The notes under the pieces are model-generated. The model had not been told where the DNA came from. It ran no database searches and saw only the letters and a list, made by a program, of their open reading frames with translations. Shown piece by piece: positions 16,926-28,875 of a stretch of DNA of 64,000 nucleotides. The position numbers and the translations under genes were made by a program. Source of the DNA: Nansenia antarctica (Eukaryota; Chordata; Actinopteri; Argentiniformes; Microstomatidae); the NCBI GenBank assembly GCA_963989245.1, contig OZ022346.1:47653092-47717091 (forward strand). The letters run 5' to 3'. Each line of letters begins with the position of its first letter. The first letter of the stretch is position 1.

Positions 16926-17589
16926 GAGAGGGAGGAAGAGAAAGAGAGAAGAGGGAGGAAGAGAAGGAGAGGAGTTAGAGTTCTTTAGAGTTCATTCTGT
17001 TTCTCTTCTGGGGGACAGTTCTGTTGGTTAGTATATCAACCGTAATATATACGTTTACTATATATGTTTACTGTTGGTTTGTTAGTTTCATGTCTCTCAG
17101 CTCAACTGTCTGAGCTGAGAGAAATGCATAAGTCACTTGACACAACCTCGGGTTTTGTTGCCAAAATGTGTGTGTGTGTGTGTGTCACCTTCACCTTTGT
17201 AGGTGGGTTGGATTTAACATTTTGCGGCTTTCACTGTTAGTACTGTTGGTACTGTTAGTATTCAACATAAATGATTTCTTTCAACTATTGTGTGTGTGTG
17301 TGTGTGTGTGTACCCACCCACTCTACACATAATTGGCCTTTTTAACACAGCACCAACAGGCCAACACCTGACCATTACCCAAACACCTGATATTAACCAG
17401 CTACGCCACCAAAAAGCTGGCAGTTTCCTTGGGCATGTGGTATTTAAACTTGAGGGGTGAGTTTCCCATCTACAAACATAACTCGTGTTCCTAATGTTAT
17501 GTAATGTCAGAGTCCCAAGCCACTAAGACAGTGAACATGCTTGTAGCAGTCGTTGTTTAACATAAATAAATTAAAGAATATGACGTGTT
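16926..17589 (+). other. smc1b 3' flank and probable 3' UTR
   Basis: A purine-rich GAGAGAGG stretch follows the stop, with two short GT microsatellites. AATAAA at 17565-17570 is the first canonical polyadenylation signal I see, 640 bp after the stop. No coding sequence. Confidence 0.45.
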
Positions 17590-18040
17590 TTTATTAAAAA
17601 AAAATCAAAATCAAATTTTATTTGTATAGCGCATTTCTTACAAGATGCAACTCAATGCGCTTCACACAATGAACATTTTCAGTCAATCAATCAATCAATG
17701 CTGACAGAGCCGCGAGCAGGCAAAAATAAAAACCTGTACACTATGTAGCCAGGAAAATTCCCTTGCAGCCCTCTACACATAGAGCGACTACTAGCCAGTT
17801 TGCCTACCAGTACCCAGCGGTGGGCCCCCAAACCCCCCCCCGGGGAGCCCCCGCCGCCCCACGCACCCAGCCCGCCCCACCACCAGCACACCCGGCCCAG
17901 CCAAGCAAGCACAGACCAAAGAGGCCCCGCACAAGGACGGCCAAGCAGGTGCCCCGACGGCGGAACAGACCAGGCACACGGGGCAGCCGGGGGGCCCCAA
18001 GGGGAGGCCAAGGACCACCGGCACAAATTCATTATATGAA
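17590..18040 (+). mobile_element. Dispersed repeat and GC-rich tract
   Basis: It begins with TTTTATTTGTATAGCGCATT TC, a motif also present at 25539-25612, and continues into a C-rich segment with CCCCAAACCCCCCCCCGGGG. No credible exon. Confidence 0.5.
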
Positions 18041-18156
18041 TACTAATAACTAATTGCGGTCTTGTGGAATCCGAGTTGAGTTGTTGATGTTCCATGTTCA
18101 TATCCGCTGTGGCCTGGGGAGGTCAGTGGGTCATTATACAACGGATAGATCCCGTC

Positions 18157-18262
18157 CAGTGTCTCTATTGGTCAGTTTGAGCCAGTGTCTCTATTGGTCA
18201 GTTTGGTCCATTGTCTCTATTGGTCAGTTTGGCCCATTGTCTCTATTGGTCAGTTTGCGATA
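18157..18262 (+). repeat. 34-bp tandem repeat, about four copies
   Basis: Unit GTGTCTCTATTGGTCAGTTT with a variable 14-bp spacer. Confidence 0.85.
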
Positions 18263-18599
18263 TACGCACGGCTAAATGGAATGTTGACACATCTTTTCAT
18301 ATTACTCTGCGTTTGTTTATATTACCGTTATTTCGAAGTTACATTCTTACCGTTGCTTAGCAACCGATAAACAACTGTTCAGCGGAAGAATAGACTTACA
18401 ATAAAACACAGTTCCATTAAAATACATTAATTAAAATGTTGTCTTGTCTTTCTTTTGTGAAATATCGATAGATAAATACCTTCTTTTATCTATTTTGTGG
18501 TTTCTTTTTATTTTACTACTTGATCTTTTGTAAAGCGTCTTTGAGTGTCTATTGGCTGCCCTTCCAATGGTCTAAACATGACCATGTGCCCCATAGTTG

Positions 18600-18925
18600 A
18601 AAACATCGCGCTAACGTGATCTACTGGGGTTTTCTCGCACAACCATCTCTAGTATTACAGAGAATGGTCAGAAAAAGACAAAAATATCCAGTGACGGCAG
18701 TTCTCTGGGTGAAAATGGTGGTGGTGGTGTAATGGTGTGGGGGATATTTTCTTGGCACAAATCTGCAGCAATTGTGTGATGCTAGAATGTCAATATGGAC
18801 CAAAATCTCAGAGGAATGTTTCCAGCACCTTGTTGAATCTATGCCACGAAGAATGAAGGCAAACGAGGGGGGTCCAACCCGGTAATAGCAAGGTGTACCG
18901 GTGCAAGTGGCTGGTGAGTGTATGT
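18600..18925 (+). mobile_element. Tc1-like transposon remnant
   Basis: It contains ATTACAGAGAATGGTCAGAA, GGCAGTTCTCTGGGTGAAAA and a downstream CAAGGTGTACC...GTGGCTGGTGAGTGTA end, typical of Tc1-like element ends in fish. The transposase is not intact. Confidence 0.6.
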
Positions 18926-20699
18926 TAGTGCAAATAACTAATTTGACTACTATTGATTTGATAATGATGTATCATTTATATAAATGTTGAGCCCTGGTAT
19001 AAGTGTTCTCCAGTGACTTTTGTCCGCTATAAGGTGGTGGTAAGTTCAGGTTTGTGGTGTCGCAGCAAAAAAAGTGCCAGATTTTCCAGCGCGCCATGCA
19101 CGCATTTCATTACCCGTCTGGGCTAAGCCCCGGATCTCCTACAATCCTAAATCCGAATTTTTTTAAATAGTAGATTCAATTTCCTGCATTCTGGTGCGTT
19201 TTACACCCAAAATAATCTCCCTCTTTCTTTGTTTTTCCTTGGAGCTGGCATGGTCTGCAATTACTGACTACTATTATGTTTTGGTTTAACTCAAAGAGGC
19301 CTGACACTGACACGTGGCACTTTTTAGGTACTTTATTAAATATGAAGATTCAAAAAGAATCAAAGAGTGAATTAGAAAAGAATGAGGTAACTTTGAGTCA
19401 ACAAATTGAATAAAAAGTTATGAGGAAACATAAAATATGTACCTAGGCTACTCAGAGCCTATTACAATCAAACTTAGCCCTCTTCAGTGCATTGCAGAAC
19501 ATACAACTATAACAAACAAACAAAATCAAAGAGTGAATTAGAGCTGTCTCCACTGCCCCTGCCTGCTGCCCCTGCCTCTGACTCACTCTCACTCTCAACC
19601 ACCTATATCAGGAGAAATGGGGATGCATTGAGCACTTGTTCATATTGTTTTTCTCTAATAGAACATTTGACATAGAAATACAATCATCAATACAAAAAAT
19701 ACAATCACAAGCATTTTAGAAATAGAAAAATAAATGGAACAGGTGTTTTCTTCTTATTTTTTAACCCTAGCTCAAGCAATCAGATGCAAAATTGATTCTT
19801 TGGGTGGGTGCAATGGCCAAATTAAATAGTGCAAATGCTCAGGGCAATGAACACGGGCAGGAGATGCAATAATGACAGGACAGGTAAGCACTGTGAGGTG
19901 TTTGTCGCCATTCTGTGCTTTTGATGACATTTCGCCTGTGTCTGTTCTGCATTTAAACATGTCTAACCGCACTAGTAATGCCTAACAAAACTGCTAGTGC
20001 CATATAGCTGATCTAGCTCGTATTTGGTTGCTAGTAGGCTATGCTAATTCTATTGCTAATACAGAGAATGTCTCATAAGGTGCTAACATTCTTATCAGAA
20101 AAGCTGGCTGTGTTTGACCTTGGGAGAATGCAATGTTGCTGTTTGGCCACTCACGGGAAAACTTGGATGACTTTGACTTACTTTTCTCTTCTTAGAAAAA
20201 AAAAATCCTTATATCCATCTTGGTGGATGATCTAAATATCGTCTTGCCTCAGTCTGAATGTTTTGAATCTGCGTGCGTGTCTGATGCTGCGTGCCGTTAA
20301 AAACAGAAGTAAAACGCGGAGTGGATTTCTGGATATGGGCAATCCCCTACTCATAAAGTGGAACGGATTTGATTGTGAAGCAATGAAAATAACGCTGACC
20401 AGTCATGCAACATATTTTTGATGGCAAATGTGGGGGGGTCCAAACGACCTTGTTTCAAAGGTGGGGGGGACACGTCCCCCCCAAGTGGTGACGCCCATGT
20501 CTACACACCAACATTTAAGACCGCATATATGGCCACATACACATCGACACAGTTTTCACAGCGCCTTTATTGAAGACATCACAGATGACGGTGGGCTTAT
20601 TGTATTTTTTTTATTTTTTTTTATACTTTATTGCAGGACTTTACATTACATTTCACAAGTTCATTTCACACACTTTACAAGTTTTCTTCACTTGTTTAA
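18926..20699. other. Intergenic sequence, no gene recognised
   Basis: No splice-bounded coding sequence found. It includes a GGGGGGACACGTCCCCCCCA inverted motif near 20464, which resembles the end of a dispersed repeat, and AT-rich unique-looking DNA. Confidence 0.5.
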
Positions 20700-22510
20700 G
20701 TTCATCCTGCATCATTTTTATTTTTTATTTTTTATTTTTTATAAAGAGAACAAGAAATAAAGAAAATAAAGAATAGAGACTAAAGAGAAAATATAGAAAA
20801 AGAAGAGAGAAATTATAGGGATAGACATAGAAAAGTAAGAGACAAAGGGAGGGGGTGGGAGGGGTGGGATCAGGGAGGGGGGGGGGGGGGGGGGCTTCCT
20901 TCCTACTCATTCATTCGGTCCATTTACTCCAGTTCATAGTGAATTGCTCTTCACGGCCTCCCACTTTGCAAGTAATTCTTTCCATTTCTTTTATCTCTTC
21001 AACAGTTTTTTTCCAATTATTAACAGATGGTGGGTTTAAGTCCAACCATTTACGTGTGATTTGCTTTAAAGCCGCGATACGTAGTATATTATTATAGTAT
21101 ATTTATCTCCCTCTCTGTATATATCTAATGGAATAAGACCGAGTATAATATTGAATATTGGATGTATAGGATTTTGTAAGGTAAATGTATTTTTTATTTT
21201 TACTTGAACTGCCTCCCAAAACCTTTTCAATTCAGGGCATGTATAGAAAATGTGTGTGTGATTGGCTTCTCGTTCCGTACATTTCCTCCAGCATTCTGCA
21301 TTGCCTGTTGGCCTATATTTTGACAACATTTTCGGTGTTAGGAAGATCTTCATATTTATTTTCCAAGCAAATTCTTTCCAGAATTTTGATTGTGTTGTCT
21401 TAAATATTCTTTTGCATGCTTCTTTCCAATCGTCATCCGTAATTGTTATTGCTAATTCGTTTTCCCATTTTTCTTTAGTGTTATCTTCTTGTATCTTGAT
21501 TTCTTGCATGATTTTGTAAATTTTTGAGATTTTTGTCTTTTCACTGTTTCTATTTTTGATCAGATATTCCATTAGTATATGTGATCTTTGTTCCTGTCTC
21601 CTCTGCTGTGTTATAAGGTAGCTTCTAATTTGTAAGTACTTAAAAAAATGGCTATTACTTATATTAAATGTATTAACTAAGGTTTCAAATGAGTCTATCA
21701 TGTCATTTGTAACCATCTGTGAGTACACCTGTAGTCCCTTCCTAGTCCATTCTTCTAATATTTTGTCTGTTTTATTAGGTAAAAAGTCTGGGTCACTGGC
21801 TATCTCTCTCAAATAAATACATTTGTCATCACATTTATACATTTTACGAATAGTTTTCCAATTTTTGAGGGTATTTTCTATGCATCTGTTATTTCCACTA
21901 TATTTTTGAATATCCTTTAGACTCAGAAAAGGTAATGTTCCTATTGATATTGATATTGCTTGTTTTTCTATGTCTTTCCATTTGGTTTGAACCAAGTTAT
22001 TCATCCATTTCATTATTGTATCTATTTGAGTTGCATGGAAATAGGACTTTAGATCAGGGAAATTAAACCCTCCTTTTTCTCTGGTTTGAGTTAGTATACT
22101 AAGTTTTTTCCGTTTACTTTTGTAGTTCCAAATGAAATTTGAGAGCATTGTATTCCATTTTTTGAAGCTACGCTGTGGAATGGGAACTGGTAATGTTTGA
22201 AATAAAAACAGAAACTGTGGGAGGATCATCATTTTGACGCTTTCTACTCTACTCATTAAGGATTCAGGTGTTATCTTCCATCTATTAAGATCTTCTCGTA
22301 TTTTATTTTCAAGGGCTTGATAATTGTCGGTGTATAATGTTGTTATATCTCCAGTAAGGTAGATTCCTAAATATTTGATTTTCTTTGCATCCCATTTCAA
22401 CTTGTATTTTTCCTTAATTTCCGAATCTATCTGTTCTCCAATTGTTAATACTTTACACTTACTTTCATTTAGTTTATAACCAGAGTGTTTATTGTATTTT
22501 GCCCCAAATT
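20700..22510 (-). mobile_element. 5'-truncated L1-clade LINE, ORF2 C-terminal part
   Basis: The minus strand is open from about 22505 to 21066 without an ATG at its upstream edge. It contains KYLGIYLTGD, LPQFLFLFQTLPVPI and FNFPDLKSYF, typical of the post-RT region of L1-like ORF2. The CWRKCTEREANHTHIFYTCP zinc-knuckle segment follows near its end. After 21090 the reading continues one frame over (KQITRKWLDLNPPSVNNW) to about 20920, so the copy carries a frameshift. A TAAAAAATAAAAAATAAAAA-like 3' tail lies near 20720. The reverse transcriptase core is missing. Confidence 0.85.
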
Positions 22511-22721
22511 CCTGACTTGTGAATCAGTACAGCCTCCATACCACGACCTGACCAGCAGATGTCATTATGGAGCTGCTGTATCGAATGCATCGATTGATCG
22601 ACACTTTTTCCGACACAATTGTGTTGAATGTGTCAATGCGTCGAAAGCTTCGTTTCCCCCACCACTACTTGATGCTGTTCCCCCAGCGTACCACCGCGTA
22701 CAGCTGACTGGTAGAACATGC

Positions 22722-23150
22722 TCAGCATGAGTCCTGCATATGCCTGCAACCTTCCTGGTACAGAGTTTCCTCAGCTCTCTCTTCACCTGAGCCACACTGA
22801 TGAAGACACTGGAGCGGGGGACGGTTGGGAGGTCGTTGGCTGTGGCAGGGGGGGGCAGAAGGATGGGGGTGCTGAAGAGTTGTGAAGTGAGGAAATGGTG
22901 GGGCTGGAGGAGGAGGGGAATGGAGGGAAGGTGTGAATGGAGTCAGTGGGGCTGGAGAGGGAGAGGGTACTGGATTGGACAAATGTGGTAGGTGAGAGGT
23001 CCAGAATGGGTCCAGACAGGGCAGGGGGAGGGGGCTGGTCCAGTAGCCGAGCAGGGCTGGAGGAGCTGGGGGGAGGAGAAGGAGAAGGATGATGGAGTGG
23101 AGAGTAGTTGGTGGAGCTGGGGGGGAACAAGAAGCTTTAGAGTCAAAACA
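22722..23150 (-). mobile_element. LINE reverse-transcriptase fragment (second family)
   Basis: The minus strand encodes a Pro/Ser-rich linker, then SVFISVAQVKRELRKLCTRK VAG. This resembles the segment before the conserved KAAGPDG motif of Rex/L2-type LINEs, which is degraded here. It is short, and the family assignment is tentative. Confidence 0.4.
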
Positions 23151-23329
23151 GAAGTTTGGATTGTTTCAGTGAATGTGAAAACCCTTCATAAAACAAGGTC
23201 CCATACATCCTCCTTCGCCTGAACGAGGCCACACTTTTAGGCCTTTGTCACTAGAGGAAGTGACGCGCTGCGCCTTCCTGTTTGCATCTTGTCTGCTGGT
23301 CGGAGGAGGAGGAGGAGGCTGACTGGAAA
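23151..23329 (+). promoter_or_regulatory. Presumed 5' flank and 5' UTR of cpsf6 exon 1
   Basis: Upstream of the ATG lie GAAGTGACGCGCTGCGCC and a GGAGGAGGAGGAGGAGG purine tract. They would fit a CpG-type housekeeping promoter, but no TATA box or mapped start is visible. Confidence 0.35.
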
Positions 23330-23389
23330 ATGGCTGACGGTGTGGATCACATCGACATCTACGCCGATGTAGAAGAGGAGTTTAACCAG
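23330..23389 (+). CDS. cpsf6: Orphan first coding exon of CPSF6
   Basis: ATG in the context GAAAATGG, 20 codons reading MADGVDHIDIYADVEEEFNQ, then CAG/GTACGC. This is the invariant N-terminus of cleavage factor Im subunit CPSF6, which acts in mRNA 3' processing and poly(A) site choice. CPSF7 begins differently. The next exon would carry the acidic linker and RRM, and I could not find it on the plus strand before tdrd7 begins at 28876. The gene is therefore split by misassembly, has a very long first intron, or this is a detached exon. Confidence 0.8.
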
Positions 23390-23717
23390 GTACGCACACT
23401 GATAGCGTCGCCTATCCCGCCCTTATAAATGTCATATTTGTGTTTAGTTGCTTTCCATCAACATTTTAAATGCATATTGCAGAGCAACATTTTGCCATCT
23501 CTGCCGCCTCTGCCTTGTGTTCGGGGACGCAGCCTTTTCACTGCGGGGAATTTACAATGGCGCAAAGGCGGGTTAGGTCGATATTTGGAGCAACATCAGC
23601 CAATGTTTGTTTGTGTACGTGTTGTTCCATACGAGAGATGGTTCTTTATCAGGACTATGAGAACATGGTGACTTGTGGAATTAGGGAAAGTGCTTTTCCC
23701 TGCACGCCAATGTTTAG

Positions 23718-24036
23718 TTAGCTGCCATGGGCCCTGCCATGGGCCCTGTCCTTAATGTTGAGGACGTGGTACCTGTTCCCACATTTCTCTACCAGCTGCT
23801 GGAGGTCCTGACTCCCTGCTTGGACAAACTCCTCTATGCTCTGCTCTTTCAGACCGCCAGCATGGGTGAATAGAATGACAGTGTGTCCCCAACAACCCTC
23901 CCCAAACATGTCCTCCATTCTCTCCAGCGCCCCTCTCTCCTCCCCCTTAGAGGGCTCCACTGGTAGGACCAGGAGGAAGGCGTGGGGTCCCGGGGCAGGC
24001 AGACGGAGACAGAGCCGATTGAGGTCTCTCCTCTCT
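23718..24036 (-). pseudogene. GIMAP-type AIG1 GTPase fragment
   Basis: The minus strand after a TTGTTGTAG acceptor encodes LCLRLPAPGPHAFLLVLPV, then MFGEGCWGHTVILFTHA and LVEKCGNRYHVLNIKD. This is the second half of an AIG1/GIMAP G domain (G4 and G5 region). GIMAPs are immune-associated septin-like GTPases. The P-loop half is absent and the frame ends soon after NIKDRA, in a duplicated CATGGGCCCTGC stretch, so it is partial or broken. Confidence 0.75.
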
Positions 24037-24451
24037 CTACAACAAGACACAGAAACCATTTCACTGTTAGAATGTTTAGAACACTACGGAACTGTTGGGA
24101 GCATGGCGCGTTCTGGCCTGCAGGTGGAGCCAGACTGTGTTTGTTCCCTTGAGACGTGGACAGACGGTCGGCTGAAAAGCTACAGCAGAGACACCGCAAG
24201 GCCAAGACGTGTGGGATCAGTGATCCCGGATCACTGCACATAACTGACTATTATTATTATTATTATTATTATTGGTCCGTGTCGGGGACTAGTGAATAAG
24301 CGGCAGTGCCCAGACCCAAACCTCCGTGTCGACCTCCCACTGTGCCTGAATCTGCTACAGGAACACTAGGAATTAGTTTTGTGTTCTGAGAGGAAAGAAA
24401 CATAGAATTTGAAGCCTCTTGACATCATGGAGGTTTCTCCATCACACTCAC

Positions 24452-24514
24452 CAGTCGTCTGGGCTGAGACCTTCAGTCTCTCTGCTTCAGTCTTCAGATC
24501 ACATATCTGCTGTG
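24452..24514 (-). CDS. Small coiled-coil exon of GIMAP-like gene
   Basis: Minus-strand exon of 63 bp, TTTCAG acceptor and ACTG/GTGAGT donor, phase 1 to 1. It reads QQICDLKTEAERLKVSAQTT. It continues the coil of the exon at 24790-24954 in phase. Confidence 0.6.
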
Positions 24515-24558
24515 CTGAAATTACAGAGGAAAACTGGGACATGAATTCTGTTGACAGT

Positions 24559-24634
24559 GGAATGGAATGGAATGGAATGGAATGGAATGGACTTTATTTG
24601 TCATTGCTACAGTACAGGTACCAAACAACGAAAT
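24559..24634 (+). mobile_element. GGAAT run plus dispersed repeat
   Basis: Seven GGAAT-type units are followed by ACTTTATTTGTCATTGCTAC and AGTACAGGTACC. It is the same element as at 11477-11541. Confidence 0.6.
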
Positions 24635-24789
24635 TTAGGAGGGGTGACTCCCCTGGTGTTAGGAAAAAAAAAAAAAAAAAAAAAAAAGTGGGCAGGAAAG
24701 CAACAACACTCATATCCACAAACATGGTACTGTTATATGAGTATTGTACAATACAGTCAATATATCATTATGTTTATTTCAAATCTCAC

Positions 24790-24954
24790 CAAGTTGCTTA
24801 TTTTCATCCAGTATGTTGTCTTTCTCCTCTAGTTGGGTCTTATTTTCCTCTAGCATTTTGTCTTTCTCCTTCAGTTGTTGGTCTTTTTCCTCCATGTTCC
24901 TACTGACTCCCGGTGGTCTGTACATCTCCTCTACTTGTTGGTACAACTTCATGT
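24790..24954 (-). CDS. Coiled-coil exon of GIMAP-like gene
   Basis: Minus-strand exon of 165 bp with CTTCAG acceptor and CTTG/GTGAGA donor. It reads MKLYQQVEEMYRPPGVS, then EEKDQQLKEKDKMLEENK and ending LDENKQL. Heptad-like E/K repeats of this kind follow the G domain in fish GIMAP proteins. With 24452-24514 and 23718-24036 it may form one minus-strand gene, in which case another G domain should lie further right; none was found. Confidence 0.6.
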
Positions 24955-24967
24955 CTGAAGTTGCAAC

Positions 24968-25285
24968 CAACCCATGCCAGTGAGCCCACATGTAGCCCAC
25001 GTGGGAACCACATGGGCTGGCCCACTTCCAACCCATGACAGTTAGCCCACATGTAGACCATGTGGGAACCACATGGGCTTGCCCACTTCCAACCCATGAC
25101 AGTTAGCCCACATGTAGACCACGTGGGAACCACATGGGCTTGCCCACTTCCATCCCATGCCCAGTTAGCCCATATGCAGACCATGTGGGACCCTCATAAT
25201 TTGCCCAGTTCCAGCCCATGCCCACTTGGTACCCAAGTAGCCCGCATTGAACCCATATGGGTCCCACGTGGGCGTGCTGGCTGGG
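24968..25285. repeat. About 62-bp tandem repeat
   Basis: About five copies of a unit with AGCCCACATGTAGACCATGT and GGGAACCACATGGGC. It ends next to the coiled-coil exon. Confidence 0.88.
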
Positions 25286-26345
25286 ATAGAGCTTTAGGCT
25301 CAAACCCATCTGATCCATATTCTAGAGGTGTTGCCGGGTAGAGTGGGTACCAGAGATGAATTGAAATTAAAATATGTGAACAAAATATTTCTTTACAGTC
25401 CAGTTTATACAAATATAATAGGCATGTGTAAAATGAAATGTAATTGCACCAATCGGCATTTCAAAAGATTACAAGCAATACAAAGATCATTTACTTTTTC
25501 AAAAGTGTGGCTAAAAAGGAGAAGCTAGATAGAAATAGGCAAGGCAAGGCAAGTGTATTTGTATAGCGCATTTCATACAACAGGGCCAATTCAAAGTGCT
25601 TTACATACATTATTAAAAATACAGCAAGAGGAGGATAGTAAGAAAATAAAAATAACAAATGAAGATCATTGATCGGCAACGACACTATATAATTGTTTGC
25701 CTGACTTGCCATCGGATTTGGGCTCCTAATAGCTAAAAAGCAATACTGTTTTCTTATTTTATCGTATTAAAGTAGCAAAGATCACACATTTGCATTGACC
25801 GCCAGTCAAACTGCGAACTCGTCTACCACCCAGGAAGACATGGCGGGAGTACCAGGACGCGTTGCTCTGATTAATCTGTTATAAGGAAAATAAAAGCGAA
25901 AGTAGCCGCTCCTTAATGACAGTGAACTGACGGTGAGCGGACATCAAGGTGTCGACCACTCTGTGTGTGGTGAGATGGATCCATCTGAGGTGAGAATGTC
26001 GTTTGTAAAATAAATACAAATACCGCTACTTGTTGTCAGTGGCAGAAATCACCTGTTTATTTAAAGAAAGCAGAGATGTTTTGTTTGAAAGTAGCCGACT
26101 GAGCAACACGGAAGTCCAAGCGGGATATGTTTAGAAATGGATCATTCTTTCAATAAGTTTAATATGAGACAAGCACATCTGTTTTGACCTGTATTTTATG
26201 TTTGTGAAGGTGCACGTCTGTGAATAGAATCATTTGGTCAGCAATAGAAAAAGAAAAGCATCCGTAAATAGTTAGATGTTAATAATGGTTCGATATTCAT
26301 TAATGTAAGTGATTAACTGGGGAAGTTTCATAGTGATAGCTATTA
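25286..26345. other. Intergenic sequence, no gene recognised
   Basis: It contains a dispersed GTATTTGTATAGCGCATTTC repeat at 25539-25612, shared with 17590. One possible isolated first exon, ATGGATCCATCTGAG/GTGAGA at 25976-25990, is too short to assign. Confidence 0.4.
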
Positions 26346-26353
26346 GTTAATTT

Positions 26354-27463
26354 CAGTGGCGGGCGGTGCATTTCACACCTAGGCCTTCAGTGATGTCCTA
26401 CCTGAATTATTCCACCTCTTAATACCATCATTATGACGCCATGGCTCTAGAAACTATACATTTAGACAGAAACGCAGTATAACCGGGCGTTGCCATTGTT
26501 ATTATAGCGGCACCTTGTCTGGGTGTATTCAATTCATTGCATGAAAACGAAAGCGTCAGTTATTTCCCGAACGTTGCGGTCTGTCGATCTCGATAGGAGA
26601 ACCGTTTCGAGGTTCCATTTAAGGATGGTTATCTTCCTCGTGTTCATACGGTCACGGGGGTGTGTCGTTTTCCATGGTAGCAGCCCGGGAAGTGGTTAGA
26701 AGATCGCATTGAACCCCCACTTACTCACACAACTGAGCCAGGCAACACAACACACATATCTCTATGGACCCCAGGGTCGCTCCGTATGTCTACATCTCTT
26801 GCAGAAAACATTAAATGCTTTGTACTCACCAAAACAACTGATTATTTGAACACAAAATCCATCCTCCTTTCTTTCCTCAAGAAGACTTCAATGACTCTGT
26901 TGTACAGTTGATCAGTTCCACCAATAAGTCATTTTACATGGATATCGTCGCTAACGTCGGGGTTCGGCTTGTAGAACAACACCTTCCATCTACACAAATT
27001 AGCGAGATCAAGTTTCAGTGTGTTAGCTCCGCCTCCCAATAGTTTGTATCCAATCAAAAGACGTGAAGGGGCTGATCAGGTGCTCCGCCATCCAGAAGGC
27101 CCCTTCGTCGGATTTGCTTGGATTTGCTGCCAACTCGAGATCTGACCACGGCACGCCACAGCTCTTTTCTCGCTCACTTTAAATTACAATCTGTACTCGC
27201 GCCACTGTTGAATCTGCAGGCGGGCAGATTTCTTGGTACCCTGGCAACACATTATGGCTGAATTTGATTGGATAAAAGCTAAAGGCCAGCCCTCCAAATG
27301 TCTGGAAGCAGCGCAACCAAGAGGAAAGCTATGAAATGAAGAGAATAGACTATGGGAATAATTTAATACATATTTGTAGAAAAAAATATAAAAATTAAAT
27401 GTATATTCTGATGATGTTTAGGCCAGCAGAGAAGGCCTTGCTGGCCCTGACGGCACACCACTG
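26354..27463. mobile_element. hAT-like element with perfect 8-bp target duplication
   Basis: Termini are CAGTGGCGGGCGGTGC on the left and GACGGCACACCACTG on the right. GTTAATTT directly flanks both ends (26346-26353 and 27464-27471). Length is 1110 bp. No intact transposase frame, so probably a non-autonomous derivative. Confidence 0.9.
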
Positions 27464-27846
27464 GTTAATTTCTTTACCCTATTCACCTGCCTTAATTTCT
27501 TTACCCTATTCACCGGCCTCTGGCAAAAAAAACGGGATTTTTGGGAGGGACCTGGAGGCTAGATTTTTCATAAAAGGTCCCTAGAAGTCAAATAAATCAT
27601 CAAAACATGTTAGCCAGAGAGTGGTCACGGAATTTTGGTTTTGGACCCTACTACTAAGTGCGGTTAGACGCATACAGTCTGTGCCTTGTTGTGACCCCGA
27701 AATCCCATTAAACTTTCTGGACACGTTTTTGTATCCCCGATAACGAATAGCATGTTGATGATAACGTAGGCTGGAGTAAAATCACAAATACATTTTAGGC
27801 TGTCTTGAGGAAAATGTTTATTGTTGTTTTGATACTTTCTGTTAGT

Positions 27847-28089
27847 CAGGGTATATACAGGAATCTTGAGGTTAATTTCAATACCTTCCTAAGACTTTTT
27901 AAAGACCTAGAAATTCACGAACTTTTACTAAAAGTTTTTAGGACTCAAACTATAATTCAGAAAATTACCTACAAAATTCAAGACCTCATAAAATCCTGAT
28001 AAGACTTTTTAATACTTATTAAGGGTCTTGATTTTCCCAAAATGTATTTATCAACTTTTAATACTTTTCAAGACACCGCGGATACCCTG
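27847..28089 (-). mobile_element. CAGGGTATCC non-autonomous element, short copy
   Basis: The reverse complement matches 4202-4592 over both ends, with about 150 bp missing from the middle. Termini are CAGGGTAT and ATACCCTG. Confidence 0.7.
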
Positions 28090-28875
28090 ACATTGAGAGG
28101 TGTGGTGTCTCGCGCATCAACGTCGCGATTGAGGTGACGTCGTGTCGACCACATGTCCAACGAACTTCAGTCGACGAGGCCTCAGAGTCATTTTGATTAA
28201 AAGAAAACTCCTTTTCCAAACAGTGCCAGCAGTCTTGGAGTCAGGTAATCACCTAAAGTAGACAACTATTTATCCATTTTTAGTACTAGACTCTGAAATG
28301 GACGATGCCTCGTCGTGATTGAGAAGCATTTTTTCCAAACAGTGGCTTCCACCATTGATTGCCAATTAGCAAGACGGCTTGGTGTCAGGTGATTCACGTT
28401 GTACTTTTATGATAAATTACTGTTCATCACTCGATATACATTTAACCAAAGTAGTTTGCGTTATATCAACCGAAAAAAGTATAATCCTGGATCGAAATAT
28501 TAGGCTAAAAGAGCAAGCTAGCTAGGCTCTATCATTGAGTTATCCTCAGCTGTGAAGTTAGCTAGCTATCAAGCATGTGGAACAACATTGATGTTTTGAG
28601 CAAGTTATCAACTGTGGGCTAATAACCGTAGCTAGCTACAGGCTTTGAGTCTAGGACAAAATAGAAATCTTGGTTCCCAGACTAGTACAGGTATGGCAAG
28701 GTTGGACAGCACTGGCGTCCTATGGCGATCTGGAGACTGGAGTCGCCAACGTTGAGGCCTTTACTTGAGATCACGTTTTGTAACGGAATAGTCAATGGTG
28801 AAGGTAAAGAACAATGTGTTATGATTCCAACATGATGTTTTGTTGTTGTTGTTGTTGTTGTTGTTGTTCAGCAGG
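28090..28875 (+). other. tdrd7 5' flank or 5' UTR region
   Basis: No coding sequence. Because an acceptor (TTCAGCAG) lies two bases before the tdrd7 ATG, at least one untranslated exon must lie upstream. CTTGGAGTCAG/GTAATC near 28245 and TTGGTGTCAG/GTGATT near 28389 are candidate untranslated donors. A TTG microsatellite (28840-28868) abuts the acceptor. Confidence 0.35.

Noticed and set aside
22783..23130. Ser/Pro-rich 115-codon minus-strand gene
   Set aside because: It is better explained as the linker before a degraded LINE reverse-transcriptase segment.
25850..25995. First exon ATGGATCCATCTGAG with a GTGAGA donor
   Set aside because: Five codons are too few to assign and no following exon was seen; mentioned only within the region entry.
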